This document shows positions 24,711 to 33,318 of a stretch of DNA of 64,000 bases, one piece after another. Within the stretch, counting starts at the first letter, position 1, and each line of letters starts with the position of its first letter. Source of the DNA: Bacillus sp. RO3 (GTDB lineage Bacteria; Bacillota; Bacilli; Bacillales; Bacillaceae_B); NCBI RefSeq assembly GCF_012911895.1, contig NZ_JAAXCV010000034.1:1-64000 (forward strand). Direction: 5' to 3'. The notes beneath the pieces are model-generated. The model saw only the letters and a program-made list of their open reading frames with translations, was not told the DNA's origin and made no database searches. The translations under genes and the position numbers were made by a program.

Positions 24711-25502
24711 CTAAGCAGAATGAATATCTTTTTTGTTATAAATGATAAAGCTTGCAATGAGAGATATCACTATTAAGAAAATGCCGAGAATCATATATGT
24801 CCATTCATATTTTTCATGATGCATAATGTAGGTATAATCAAAATACTTAAAGGGAGTAAAATAGCGACCGGCCTCCTCAGTGGCAGCGACCATCCCGATG
24901 AGAAAGAAGGTGAACACAACACCAAGAGATAATGAAATGACTGACTTCACTTTTGAGAACACCACAGCTAGAATGGTTCCAATCGCAAACATGATCAGTT
25001 GGGTAAACAAAAGTGTAAGGGAAATTAACAGGAAGACTTTCAGACTGAATTGTTTTAGATTGACGATATTTGCCACCATTAATGAAGCAATCAGATAAAC
25101 GATATTTGTACAAAGTAATGTTGTGATGGCTGCAACTAACTTAAAAAAGAGAACCTTTGCTCTGGTTATAGGTTTGGTTAAAAGGAAATCAGCCGTCTTT
25201 TCCCGAATCTCCTTTGAAGTAATGGAGATTCCAAGATTCATTGCCTGAACCGAACCGCATAGTGTAATGTACAAAAAAATGTAAGAATAATAGCCATTTA
25301 GGGATCCTATACTGTCTACCTGGATTCCTAATGCTTTTCTTACTCCTTCAGGGAATCCTTCAAGTAGTTTTTTAAATTCATCGATTTCTTGTGAGATGGA
25401 AGGAAACATCGACATAAAAAGGATCACAAGACCGACTAATGCTCCTGTCCAAATAAGCGAAGATTTACGGTAAGCCTTCAGCTCATATAGAAATATATTC
25501 AT
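24711..25502 (-). CDS. ABC-2 type permease, first subunit
   Basis: 263 residues, similar in layout to the following gene: an N-terminal ELKAYRKSSLIWTG amphipathic start, six membrane helices, and DFLLTKPITRAKVLFFKLVA as coupling helix. Separated by 15 bases from the next permease gene and 6 bases from the ATPase gene, which shows an operon. Exporters of this build (for example YxlG, BcrB-like) remove drugs, bacitracin-like peptides or lipids. Substrate unknown. Confidence 0.85.
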   Translation of the reverse strand: MNIFLYELKAYRKSSLIWTGALVGLVILFMSMFPSISQEIDEFKKLLEGFPEGVRKALGIQVDSIGSLNGYYSYIFLYITLCGSVQAMNLGISITSKEIREKTADFLLTKPITRAKVLFFKLVAAITTLLCTNIVYLIASLMVANIVNLKQFSLKVFLLISLTLLFTQLIMFAIGTILAVVFSKVKSVISLSLGVVFTFFLIGMVAATEEAGRYFTPFKYFDYTYIMHHEKYEWTYMILGIFLIVISLIASFIIYNKKDIHSA

Positions 25503-25508
25503 AGAGGA

Positions 25509-26393
25509 TCAAGCCTCCTTTTCGTAATAGTGCATGAATATTTCCTCTAAATCAGGCTCCTCGATCCAAAGATTCGATAGTTCTATTTCAGCGAATCTTT
25601 TCATGACCGTATTAATATCCCCTCTGAACAAGAAACTGACGTGATGATCTTCTACTTCAAGTTTACTGACACCTTCAAGTTCAAAATAAGAGCGCTCAAC
25701 GTCACTTCTCACTTCCAGCTTGAATTTTTTATGATTGTTTTCTTTCAGAGTGCTGATCTTTTCAACCTGAACAATTTTTCCTTCTTTAATGATGGCCACC
25801 CGGTCACATAAACGCTGCACCTCTCCTAAAATGTGTGATGAAAATAGGATTGTCGCACCTTTTTTATTTTCAGCTCGAAGCAATTCAAAGAATTTCTGCT
25901 GCATTAGAGGATCCAGTCCAGAGGTCGGCTCATCAAGGATAATCAGCTTCGGTTCATGAAGCAATCCTTGAATGATTCCGACCTTTTTTTTGTTACCAAG
26001 GGAAAGGTCATCAATTTTCTTCGTTAAATCCAGGTTCAACATTTCAGCTAACTCTTTTATTCTCTTCATACAATCTTTTTTATAAAAACTGGCGGAATAT
26101 TTTAGAAGATCCATTACCTTCATATTGTCATAATAGAATACTTCAGACGGGAGATATCCGACCTCCTTTGCGATTTCGGGAGCAAACTCTATGCAGTCCT
26201 TCCCGAAAATCTTAGCACTGCCGCTTGTAGGATGAATGAGAGATAACAACGTTCTAATCGTCGTCGATTTCCCGGCACCGTTTGGCCCGATAAAACCAAA
26301 AATTTCACCCTCTTTCACATGGAAATGAATGTCCGTAATCCCTCTCGACTTTCCGTACATTTTTGTTAAGCCATTTATTTCAATTACATTCAT
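25509..26393 (-). CDS. ABC transporter ATPase (exporter type)
   Basis: 294 residues from the ATG at 26393, 9 bases after GGAGG; upstream in-frame codons are not needed. Walker A GPNGAGKST near residue 39, Q-loop, signature LSLGNKKKVGIIQGL near 135 (LSLGN in place of LSGGQ), Walker B LIILDEPTSGLD near 155, and H-switch SSH near 190. The C-terminal ~85 residues are the DUF4162-like regulatory extension common in CcmA/NatA drug exporters. It energises the two permease subunits encoded downstream. Regulated by the TetR gene ahead of it. Confidence 0.9.
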   Translation of the reverse strand: MNVIEINGLTKMYGKSRGITDIHFHVKEGEIFGFIGPNGAGKSTTIRTLLSLIHPTSGSAKIFGKDCIEFAPEIAKEVGYLPSEVFYYDNMKVMDLLKYSASFYKKDCMKRIKELAEMLNLDLTKKIDDLSLGNKKKVGIIQGLLHEPKLIILDEPTSGLDPLMQQKFFELLRAENKKGATILFSSHILGEVQRLCDRVAIIKEGKIVQVEKISTLKENNHKKFKLEVRSDVERSYFELEGVSKLEVEDHHVSFLFRGDINTVMKRFAEIELSNLWIEEPDLEEIFMHYYEKEA

Positions 26394-26425
26394 GGACCTC
26401 TTCCTCCCTTTTCCTATTCCCATTT

Positions 26426-27046
26426 TTATTTATAGAAAGCAGCCTTTAATAATTCAATGTAGGAATCTATTTCAGCAATCACTTCTTCCTGATCTATTTC
26501 CTCAACCGAGATCGTTTTGACTTTTTGCTGTTGTTGATTGGCAATCCCCTCAAATGTCCAGTAAATAACTTGAATCGCCCTTTTCACGTCGATTCCATCT
26601 TTGAATTTCGTCGTATCGACATTAGAGAATAATTTCGCAAAACTGTCATCCACTATTTTGGATTTCACCTTCTCTATGTCATCTTTCACTTCTGGTGCTT
26701 CTTCAAGTGATGCACTGGAAAGAAAATGAATGAGATGAGGATAAACGGAGAAAAGGTCAAATTTTATCATCGTCACCGCCCGAATCAAAATGAATAGATC
26801 CCGTTCATTCCAATCCATTCGCTCATAAATTTTCTCGGTGAATAAATCCGTCAGATGTACATATAGAGAAACATACAGATCTTTTTTACTTTTAAAATAA
26901 TGGAATAGAATACCTTTCGATATTTTTGCCTCCTTCACAATTGCGTTAGTGGATGCATTTTGATAGCCATTTTTCGCAAAAACCTGCGTAGCTGCATTAA
27001 TGATTCTTTCTTCCTTCTCAGGATCGATGTTTAACGTTTTAAACAC
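26426..27046 (-). CDS. TetR family repressor of the ABC exporter operon
   Basis: 206 residues from a GTG at 27046 (AAGGAGG 11 bases upstream); a TTG at 27067 overlaps the ribosome site and is unlikely. N-terminal HTH: IINAATQVFAKNGYQNASTNAIVKEAKISKGILFHYFKSKKDL. The ligand domain carries a poly-Gln stretch (NQQQQK) near residue 175. First gene of the operon. Its promoter carries two identical palindromes (27080-27096, 27113-27129), so it most likely represses itself and the exporter and is released by a transported drug. Confidence 0.85.
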   Translation of the reverse strand: MFKTLNIDPEKEERIINAATQVFAKNGYQNASTNAIVKEAKISKGILFHYFKSKKDLYVSLYVHLTDLFTEKIYERMDWNERDLFILIRAVTMIKFDLFSVYPHLIHFLSSASLEEAPEVKDDIEKVKSKIVDDSFAKLFSNVDTTKFKDGIDVKRAIQVIYWTFEGIANQQQQKVKTISVEEIDQEEVIAEIDSYIELLKAAFYK

Positions 27047-27079
27047 TTTGCTTTTTTCCTCCTTCAAAAGGACTACCCT

Positions 27080-27129
27080 TTGACCGTTCTGGTCAATACC
27101 ATTGTAACTATTTTGACCACACTGGTCAA
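27080..27129 (-). promoter_or_regulatory. sigma-A promoter with two TetR operators
   Basis: Minus strand: TTGACC (27129-27124), 17 bp, TACAAT (27106-27101). Two palindromes TTGACC-N5-GGTCAA lie at 27080-27096 and 27113-27129, with centres 33 bp apart (three helical turns). One covers the -35, the other lies just downstream of the -10. Confidence 0.7.
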
Positions 27130-27146
27130 TATTATTGTTATATAAT

Positions 27147-27185
27147 GAAAAGGCATACTTTTTGTCATAAAAAGCACGCCTTTTC
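27147..27185 (-). terminator. terminator after the SNF2 helicase gene
   Basis: Minus strand: AAAAGGC then CTTTTT in one arm pairing with AAAAAG and GCCTTTT in the other; T-rich end. It also insulates the TetR promoter from read-through. Confidence 0.7.
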
Positions 27186-27194
27186 GTTGGTGAG

Positions 27195-30100
27195 TTATAA
27201 TGATAATATTTCTTTAAGATCCTCTTCTGTCATGTGAGATGTCCCTTGTTCATCGTGATCAATCACCTCTTGAATAAGATTTCTTTTTTTATCCTGAAGT
27301 TCGTTCATTTTTTCTTCAATGGTTCCGGAGGCGATGAGCTTAATGACTTGTACATTGTTTTTCTGTCCCATGCGATGGGCACGGTCGGAGGCTTGTTCTT
27401 CCACTGCAGGATTCCACCATGTATCATACAGGATGACCGTATCGGCACTGGTCAGGTTGAGCCCCGTCCCACCTGCCTTTAATGAAATGAGAAACAAATC
27501 TCCATCGCCTTGATTAAATCGATTACACATGTTGAGCCGGTCCTCAGAGGGAGTAGACCCATTTAAATAGAAAAAGGTACGTCCCCTTAAAGAAAGCTCT
27601 CTGCCGATCAATTCAAGCATTGTCGTAAATTGTGAAAAGATCAGAACCTTTCTCCCTGACAGTCTGGATTCCTCCAGTATCTCCATCAGCTGTATGAATT
27701 TAGCAGATGTTCCTTTATACCCTTCTACAAATAATGAAGGGTGACAGCAAATCTGTCTCAATCTAGTCAAACCTGCGAGAATTTTGATTTTGTTTTTCCT
27801 TAACGTATGTTTGTCCAAATGTTTTAATGTATCATGACGCAGCTTTGCTAAATAGGCCGCATACACTTCTTTCTGCTCGGGCAGCATTTCTTTTGATTCG
27901 GTTATTGTCCTTTTCTGAGGAAGCTCTGATAATACATCCTCTTTCAGCCTCCGTAAGACGAATGGCCGAATCCGTTTAGCCACATCTTTATTCGTAAGCC
28001 GGCTATAATCTTTTAAACCCTGGAATAAAGTCGGGAAAACGACATGAAAAATCGCCCATAGCTCTTCCAAGGAGTTCTCAACAGGCGTTCCGGTCAGAGC
28101 GAAACGATGATTTGCATCAATTTTCTTTACACTCCTGGCTGTTTGCGTTAGAGGGTTTTTGAATGCTTGTGCTTCATCGAAGATAACGGTATGAAATTCT
28201 TGCTCCTCATACCATCGACTATCACTGCGAAGTAAAGGATAAGACACAATGATAATATCTTTATTGTCTAGTCCTTCCTGTTTTTTCATTCTTTCTTGCC
28301 GGTTCCCATCCATTATGATGGTATTCAACTCAGGATAAAACTTCTCGATTTCATTGTCCCAATTGTACGTGAGGGAAGAAGGGCAAACGATGAGAACCGG
28401 ACGTTTCTTACATCTGATCTCCTCAACTACAGAAGCAATGAATGTTATGGCCTGAATCGTCTTCCCAAGTCCCATGTCGTCAGCTAAAACCCCTCCGAAT
28501 CCATAAAAAGCCAATGTCTTCATCCATTGAAATCCTTTTGTTTGATATTCTCTAAGAAGAGGTTCAAGAGTACTCGGTGTAGTAAACGTCATTTTTTCAG
28601 GATACCGTAAATGTTCCAGAAGCTCATGAAAGGATGCATCCAATTTGAATGTATGATTTTCATCCACTGTATCAAGGAGATGAAGATTCTGATTCAATGG
28701 CAGTTCAAGTCCCTTGAGTAGATCATGCTTTTCCGCTTTGGAAGAAATCAGAAAACGCTGAAGGTCCTGGAATTCATTGGACTCGAGGGACAGGAGTGAT
28801 CCGTTTTTCATCCGATAATATTTACGCTTTTCTTCCAACGCCTCAAGGATTTCCATGACTTGCCTGTCGGGGATTCCATTCATTTCGAACTTGAATTCCA
28901 GCCAATTCATCCTTTCCTTCTTTACCTTGACCCGGATAGCAGGCAGATTATAACCCTTGAATACACGACTTCTTACTGCCGTAGTAGCATAGATTTGAGT
29001 CAGCCCTCCTATTTTGGGTACTCCGTAGGTTAAAAATTCATACTCTAAATCCTCGTTATGTAAGAAATAGCCCCCTTCCGTTCTACCGAATGAGAATTCC
29101 TCCATTAATTCAAGGATTGTATCTTCCTTCTCGGTTTCTCTAATGATCAAGGAACCTGAAGGTGGCTCCCGATTCTCCAATGGATGGATAACCACCTGGC
29201 CATAATGAAACTCGACACCAGCCAGCAAACGGTTCTTTACCCGGTCAAGATACAATTTTGCAATGAGGGGTGAACCTCCCATTTTGTGAGAAAGCTGTTT
29301 TGATAGCTGTACATTCCCGAGCTTTTTCAATCCAGTAGCAACCTTCTCAAGAAAAAATCCTATCCGCTCCTGTGGAATGGGTATGAAGTCTTCTCCTGAA
29401 ATGAACAGAAGCCTTTTTAATTCAACCAGCCGTTTGCAATCATCTGAATCTAATAAGGTGAAAGTTCCTTTATGAATAACCGTTTGATAGTCACTTAATA
29501 TGACCAGGGTTCTTAATCCAGAAATGTATAATCGGTACCCATCATCTTGAGCTTGTCCAAAAGAAAATTCCAATGGAAGTGGTAGCTCTTTTTGTTGAAA
29601 TTCTCCGAAAATAGTATTTGCCTGTTGCACTTTGACGTTGGGTGCATTAAGTAATAACGGTAGCAGCCGGTCCCAGGATGACGGAGGAATCAACATCCGA
29701 CCGGGGTTACTTTCATTTGTGGTGAAGAACAAGCTCTCATCAACTGACACTTTTACCAGGTGATGAAGAACAACATCTGTCACATTGTCAAAGCAATGAC
29801 GTTTCTGGTGAAAGGTAAATGAGTCGGAAACGGGGAAAGCAGTGCCCCCTTGCAAGCTATTCAGGAAAGCCCTGATATTTTTTATCTTTATTGAATCTAA
29901 TGACAATTCTATCCCTATCATCTCTGAACCGCTTGGAACATGTATAGTGTGAATCCAAATGTCGACCCTAATGGTCTCTCGGTCTTCAAAGTGTCTTTGC
30001 CGACCAGTCGTCCGCTTTCTTTCATCTTCGAAGAGAGTGAAGAAATCTTCGGTGTCCTCTTCCCCTTGTCTATCCCCTTCACGCTGTTTATGCTCAAGGG

Positions 30101-30359
30101 CAATCAGGACTGCAGCGATATGTTGACATTCTTTATTGTAGGAAGCAAGTTTCGGACAGCTGCATTCTGATCTGATGTCACCGTTGTTCACTTCTGATAT
30201 GGTCACATTAAATTCATCTTCCCCCATAACAGCCGCTTCACAGTAATTGACACTATATTCAGTAATCGTTACTTTATTTGATTGATAATAGGCTAGACCA
30301 CTTTTGTATGAAACGGTACCGCATCGATTTTTTATAAATTTCTGATTTATGGCTTTCAA
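27195..30359 (-). CDS. ywqA: SWIM-domain SNF2/Rad54-family helicase (YwqA-like)
   Basis: 1054 residues from a TTG start with GGAAGGG upstream. N-terminal SWIM zinc motif: Cys66, Cys68, Cys78, His80. Central Bacillus-type SNF2_assoc region, then the SNF2 ATPase: motif I DDMGLGKTIQAI near 626, motif II DEAQ (FDEAQAFKNP) near 730, ALTGTPVENS (motif III) near 755. Helicase C half: KVLIFSQFT near 900, LISLKAGGTGLNLT and the arginine-finger motif SDRAHRMGQ near 990. Such proteins translocate on double-stranded DNA and remodel protein-DNA or polymerase complexes; the B. subtilis relative is YwqA. Complete, with no missing motif. Confidence 0.9.
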   Translation of the reverse strand: MKAINQKFIKNRCGTVSYKSGLAYYQSNKVTITEYSVNYCEAAVMGEDEFNVTISEVNNGDIRSECSCPKLASYNKECQHIAAVLIALEHKQREGDRQGEEDTEDFFTLFEDERKRTTGRQRHFEDRETIRVDIWIHTIHVPSGSEMIGIELSLDSIKIKNIRAFLNSLQGGTAFPVSDSFTFHQKRHCFDNVTDVVLHHLVKVSVDESLFFTTNESNPGRMLIPPSSWDRLLPLLLNAPNVKVQQANTIFGEFQQKELPLPLEFSFGQAQDDGYRLYISGLRTLVILSDYQTVIHKGTFTLLDSDDCKRLVELKRLLFISGEDFIPIPQERIGFFLEKVATGLKKLGNVQLSKQLSHKMGGSPLIAKLYLDRVKNRLLAGVEFHYGQVVIHPLENREPPSGSLIIRETEKEDTILELMEEFSFGRTEGGYFLHNEDLEYEFLTYGVPKIGGLTQIYATTAVRSRVFKGYNLPAIRVKVKKERMNWLEFKFEMNGIPDRQVMEILEALEEKRKYYRMKNGSLLSLESNEFQDLQRFLISSKAEKHDLLKGLELPLNQNLHLLDTVDENHTFKLDASFHELLEHLRYPEKMTFTTPSTLEPLLREYQTKGFQWMKTLAFYGFGGVLADDMGLGKTIQAITFIASVVEEIRCKKRPVLIVCPSSLTYNWDNEIEKFYPELNTIIMDGNRQERMKKQEGLDNKDIIIVSYPLLRSDSRWYEEQEFHTVIFDEAQAFKNPLTQTARSVKKIDANHRFALTGTPVENSLEELWAIFHVVFPTLFQGLKDYSRLTNKDVAKRIRPFVLRRLKEDVLSELPQKRTITESKEMLPEQKEVYAAYLAKLRHDTLKHLDKHTLRKNKIKILAGLTRLRQICCHPSLFVEGYKGTSAKFIQLMEILEESRLSGRKVLIFSQFTTMLELIGRELSLRGRTFFYLNGSTPSEDRLNMCNRFNQGDGDLFLISLKAGGTGLNLTSADTVILYDTWWNPAVEEQASDRAHRMGQKNNVQVIKLIASGTIEEKMNELQDKKRNLIQEVIDHDEQGTSHMTEEDLKEILSL

Positions 30360-30524
30360 GTGTATGGTTCCCTTCCTTGAAACTGTATAGAGCTCCGATC
30401 GAACTTTTTCATCTTTATGATAACAACAAAGTGATGATTAAGAAACATGTATGATCAAATACTATATTAATAGAAACGTATATTTACGATTTGAGCCGCA
30501 TAGAATAAATGGAAAGAGAATCAT

Positions 30525-30564
30525 AAAGAAAAAAATCCGCACTACGAGGCCAGTCATAGTACGG
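30525..30564 (-). terminator. intrinsic terminator of the holin-like mini-gene
   Basis: Minus strand: CCGTACTA / TAGTGCGG (one G-U pair), 12-base loop, then ATTTTTTTCTTT. Begins 18 bases after the stop at 30583. Confidence 0.75.
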
Positions 30565-30582
30565 AAAAGGTGCTTTTACAGT

Positions 30583-30663
30583 TTACTTTTCGATATGATT
30601 CAATAGTGAAATAATGAAACTCCCCGCTTGAAATATGAGCATGAATATAAAGTAATTCTCCAC
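30583..30663 (-). CDS. putative holin-like small toxin (TxpA/Hol_Tox type)
   Basis: 26 residues from a GTG at 30663, with AAAGGGG 8 bases before. The peptide has a short polar head (MENYF), one hydrophobic helix (IFMLIFQAGSFIISLL) and a charged end (NHIEK). This matches the layout of the small holin-like toxins of Bacillota (TxpA, BsrG, the Hol_Tox family), whose usual form is M-x-x-Y-x-x-L-M-L-M-x-x-F-x-x-F-I-I-x-L-L plus lysines. The gene has its own intrinsic terminator. An antisense RNA antitoxin would be expected; a second terminator at 30770-30805 could end one. Function as a toxin is inferred from pattern only. Confidence 0.5.
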   Translation of the reverse strand: MENYFIFMLIFQAGSFIISLLNHIEK

Positions 30664-30769
30664 CTCTTACACCCCTTTCAGATGACTATTTATTTGGAGA
30701 AAAATTTTTCCCCCTCTGATATCTATGTTGGAATAACTCATTTCATGCGTTTTTTTGTTGGGAGAATCC

Positions 30770-30805
30770 AAAACCCGTAGCACCTCTAGAGATGCTACGG
30801 GTTTT
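30770..30805. terminator. orphan hairpin terminator
   Basis: Perfect AAAACCCGTAGCA / TGCTACGGGTTTT stem with a 10-base loop; usable on both strands. No recognised gene ends here. It could end an RNA read from the plus strand across the holin-like frame. Confidence 0.7.
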
Positions 30806-31042
30806 CAGATTGACTACAGAGAAGAGTGTGAGAGGGTTCATGCTTTTTTTTAAAAGCTCACGGGGATATTCACATATCGGCAAGATTTTCGATAACTTCG
30901 TACTTCCATTATATCGAGGAATATTTTTTCATTTTTAAGACAAAATCGCGCATTTCTCCCAATAAATATATACCATCATTACACACTACATTAACGTTCC
31001 ATATTACAATTTATGAAAATTTCGCTTACATGATATTTTCTA

Positions 31043-31071
31043 TTGCATACCGCGACTTTTTTATGTAAATT
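31043..31071 (+). promoter_or_regulatory. sigma-A-like promoter for the acetate-transporter-like gene
   Basis: TTGCAT, 17 bp, TAAATT, 30 bp ahead of the ATG at 31102; AGGAGG at ~31090. Confidence 0.45.
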
Positions 31072-31101
31072 AGTCAAGTATGTTTATTAGGAGGTATCAT
31101 C

Positions 31102-31719
31102 ATGAATCAAACACAAACCACTCAACGGGTTCAAATAGCGACAGCAGACCCTTCCGCCCTTGGTCTATTCGGACTAGCTATGGTCACCCTTGTTGCGTCA
31201 TCAGCCAAACTTGGATGGACAGACGGTGTATCATTCGTATTACCATGGGCAATATTCTTGGGAGGTATCGCTCAATTGATTGCAAGCTTTGGGGATGCCA
31301 AGCACAACAACACGTTTGGAATGACGGCTTTCGGTGCATTCGGTTTATTTTGGCTGGGGGTGGGAACATCCTGGTTGATTTCATTCGGAGCATTTGGAGA
31401 AGCAGCAGCTTCAGCAGTCGATCCGCAGCAGCTTGGGATTGCGTATATCGGGTATCTGATTTTCAGTATTTTCATGACAGTAGGGGCCATGGAAACGCAT
31501 AAGGTCTTATTCATCATTTTTGTCCTGATCGATTTCTTATTTATCGGTCTTTCCCTTTCAACATTAGGGATTGCACCTGAGCCTATGCACAAATTAGCAG
31601 CACTCTCTGAATTGTTCATTGCACTGTTTAGTTTTTACGGTTCCGCTGCGAGTGTTCTGAATACTCACTTTGGGAAAGAAGCACTTCCCGTTGGAAAGCC
31701 TTTTGGGATTTTTAAATAA
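31102..31719 (+). CDS. GPR1/FUN34/YaaH (SatP-type) acetate uptake transporter
   Basis: 205 residues, ATG preceded by AGGAGG. Six membrane helices. The family signature N-P-A-P-L-G-L is seen as DPSALGLFGLAMVTL at residues ~16-30. Other landmarks are ASFGDAKHNNTFGMTAFGAFGLFWL near 60-85 and a C-terminal SFYGSAASVLN. Family members carry acetate and succinate with protons across the cytoplasmic membrane. Stand-alone gene with its own terminator. Confidence 0.85.
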   Translation: MNQTQTTQRVQIATADPSALGLFGLAMVTLVASSAKLGWTDGVSFVLPWAIFLGGIAQLIASFGDAKHNNTFGMTAFGAFGLFWLGVGTSWLISFGAFGEAAASAVDPQQLGIAYIGYLIFSIFMTVGAMETHKVLFIIFVLIDFLFIGLSLSTLGIAPEPMHKLAALSELFIALFSFYGSAASVLNTHFGKEALPVGKPFGIFK

Positions 31720-31727
31720 AACATGTG

Positions 31728-31760
31728 AAAGAGATCGTTGAAAAACTCAACGATCTCTTT
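31728..31760. terminator. bidirectional terminator between convergent genes
   Basis: AAAGAGATCGTTGA / TCAACGATCTCTTT with a 5-base loop, between the stops at 31719 (+) and 31770 (-). Confidence 0.9.
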
Positions 31761-31769
31761 CTATCTTTA

Positions 31770-32258
31770 TCATTTTTTTACAACAGGAATCAGAATATCA
31801 AAATGTGGATCTTCTAAATCCCTATCGAAGGGATATCTTTCATGCTTGATGGGAAGATCATCAAAATATTTGACATCGGGATCACGATATGGTTTATAGT
31901 CACTGTCTTTAAACCATTGATATATGTGGTGATAGGTATGTCCAATATTTTCTCCTTTTCTGTGATGAGTCTTAAAATAGGTCATAGCAGGAATATTGAT
32001 TTCAATCATGTCTTTCGGAACTATCTGATCGCTCTTCACCTCATAAACAGAATAATGTAAGAAACCGTCTGGCCTAACATGATAAGATAAGCCAAGTTGC
32101 AATTCTGGTTTGAGGGCACCTTTAAGCTCCCCTATCCTCTGACTCATCTTTTCAATCAGGCGTTTAAGCTCCGGGACTTCCGTATAAGGACCTTCCCACG
32201 TTAGCCCTATTGCCCTGTAGGCCGGTAAATCCACCAGTTCTAATTGCAGTATCTCCAT
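31770..32258 (-). CDS. GyrI-like small-molecule-binding domain protein
   Basis: 162 residues, ATG with GGAGAG. One GyrI-like/AraC effector-binding domain: N-terminal LVDLPAYRAIGLTWEGPY, helix LKRLIEKMSQRIGEL, strand LGLSYHVRPDGFLHYSVYEV, and the end DPHFDILIPVVKK typical of the fold. No DNA-binding domain is attached, so it is a stand-alone binder; relatives bind drugs or hydrolyse cyclopropanoids. Function here unknown. Confidence 0.8.
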   Translation of the reverse strand: MEILQLELVDLPAYRAIGLTWEGPYTEVPELKRLIEKMSQRIGELKGALKPELQLGLSYHVRPDGFLHYSVYEVKSDQIVPKDMIEINIPAMTYFKTHHRKGENIGHTYHHIYQWFKDSDYKPYRDPDVKYFDDLPIKHERYPFDRDLEDPHFDILIPVVKK

Positions 32259-32361
32259 GCTTATTCTCCTCTCTACTCAACACGAATCTTTCATTCTATT
32301 TCCTTACCCATGAATGTATGGAAGATGATTGACGAACCGGATCGGTGTCTCAACACCGTGT

Positions 32362-33318
32362 CTATCTCTTCACCTGAGTGTATGCTTCAAGGAGATCCTT
32401 CACCAATATCCCATTGATCTTCATTCCTCTAAGGTCACAATCCGATAATTCAACATTTGTCATATTGCAGTTTTGAAACCTGCTCCCCTTTAGCTCGCAG
32501 CGCTCAAATTTCATCGGTTCATCCCCAACACCGAGGGTTGTATCATGAATATGTACCACTCCCAGCGTCACGTGGACAAATTCACTGTGACTCAAATTGA
32601 GGTCAGCAATCAACGTATGTTGAAGATTGATATTTTGAAATCTTGCATGACTGAGATTACAATTGCTGAAATGTGTCCGGCTTAAATTACTGTTGCTGAA
32701 TGAGGAGTGACTTCCATCAATAGCGTAAAAATCCGTTTTAACCATTTTACTGTGTTCTACCTGTATTTCAGAGAGGTCGACATCTTTCAAAGTATCACCG
32801 AGAATAGTGAGTTTACTGATCTCATCCCCGGTCCCTTCCTCTTCAGGCTTTTTCTTCTCATAGCAGAACTCATCTTCTGATTGGAAAACCTTCCTGTACC
32901 CTGCCTTTTCATAAAATTGATGATTATTTACCTGGCGACTGGAAGTTTCAAGTTCCCAAGTCTTCACCTTCGGAAACTCACCTTCCATTAATTTCATCAC
33001 TTCAGTACCGATTCCTTTTCCTTGATGGCGTGGTTCAATAAAAATCCGGTCCACCCTTCCATGGCGCTTTCCGGCGACTGTCACAATCAATCCTCCGACC
33101 ATTTCTCCATCATAAAGTACCTTATAGTAATTCAATTCCCTTATCATGTATTTTCCCGTTTCAATACAGTCGTAACCCGGAGGCTGAATGTTATAATCTA
33201 CCACATCCTCTTGGTCTGAAAGCCATTTAACCTTTTCTGCATCAAAAACGTTCTTTTTTATATCGGTCAGGATGGCTGCATCGTCTATATCAGCCATTTG
33301 TATCTTAACCAGACTCAT
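32362..33318 (-). CDS. GNAT acetyltransferase fused to pentapeptide repeats
   Basis: 318 residues. Residues 1-155 are a GNAT domain (GGLIVTVAGKRHGRVDRIFIEPRHQGKGIGTEVMKLME with the acetyl-CoA loop R-H-Q-G-K-G-I-G; NNHQFYEKAGYRKV). After an acidic linker, residues ~165-310 form pentapeptide repeats of the A(D/N)LXX kind (SNSNLSRTHFSNCNLSHARF and so on), a right-handed beta helix. The start overlaps the stop of the upstream serine hydrolase gene (ATGA), so the two are co-translated. Some pentapeptide proteins mimic DNA to protect gyrase; whether this one does is unknown. Confidence 0.8.
   Translation of the reverse strand: MSLVKIQMADIDDAAILTDIKKNVFDAEKVKWLSDQEDVVDYNIQPPGYDCIETGKYMIRELNYYKVLYDGEMVGGLIVTVAGKRHGRVDRIFIEPRHQGKGIGTEVMKLMEGEFPKVKTWELETSSRQVNNHQFYEKAGYRKVFQSEDEFCYEKKKPEEEGTGDEISKLTILGDTLKDVDLSEIQVEHSKMVKTDFYAIDGSHSSFSNSNLSRTHFSNCNLSHARFQNINLQHTLIADLNLSHSEFVHVTLGVVHIHDTTLGVGDEPMKFERCELKGSRFQNCNMTNVELSDCDLRGMKINGILVKDLLEAYTQVKR

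Larger units (their letters stand above)
30360..31101. other. 740-bp gap with a toxin-like mini-gene and terminators
   Basis: The gap holds a 26-codon holin-like reading frame (30583-30663), two hairpin terminators (30525-30564 and 30770-30805) and the promoter of the next gene (31043-31071). The remainder (30806-31040) is AT-rich and shows no gene. Confidence 0.6.
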
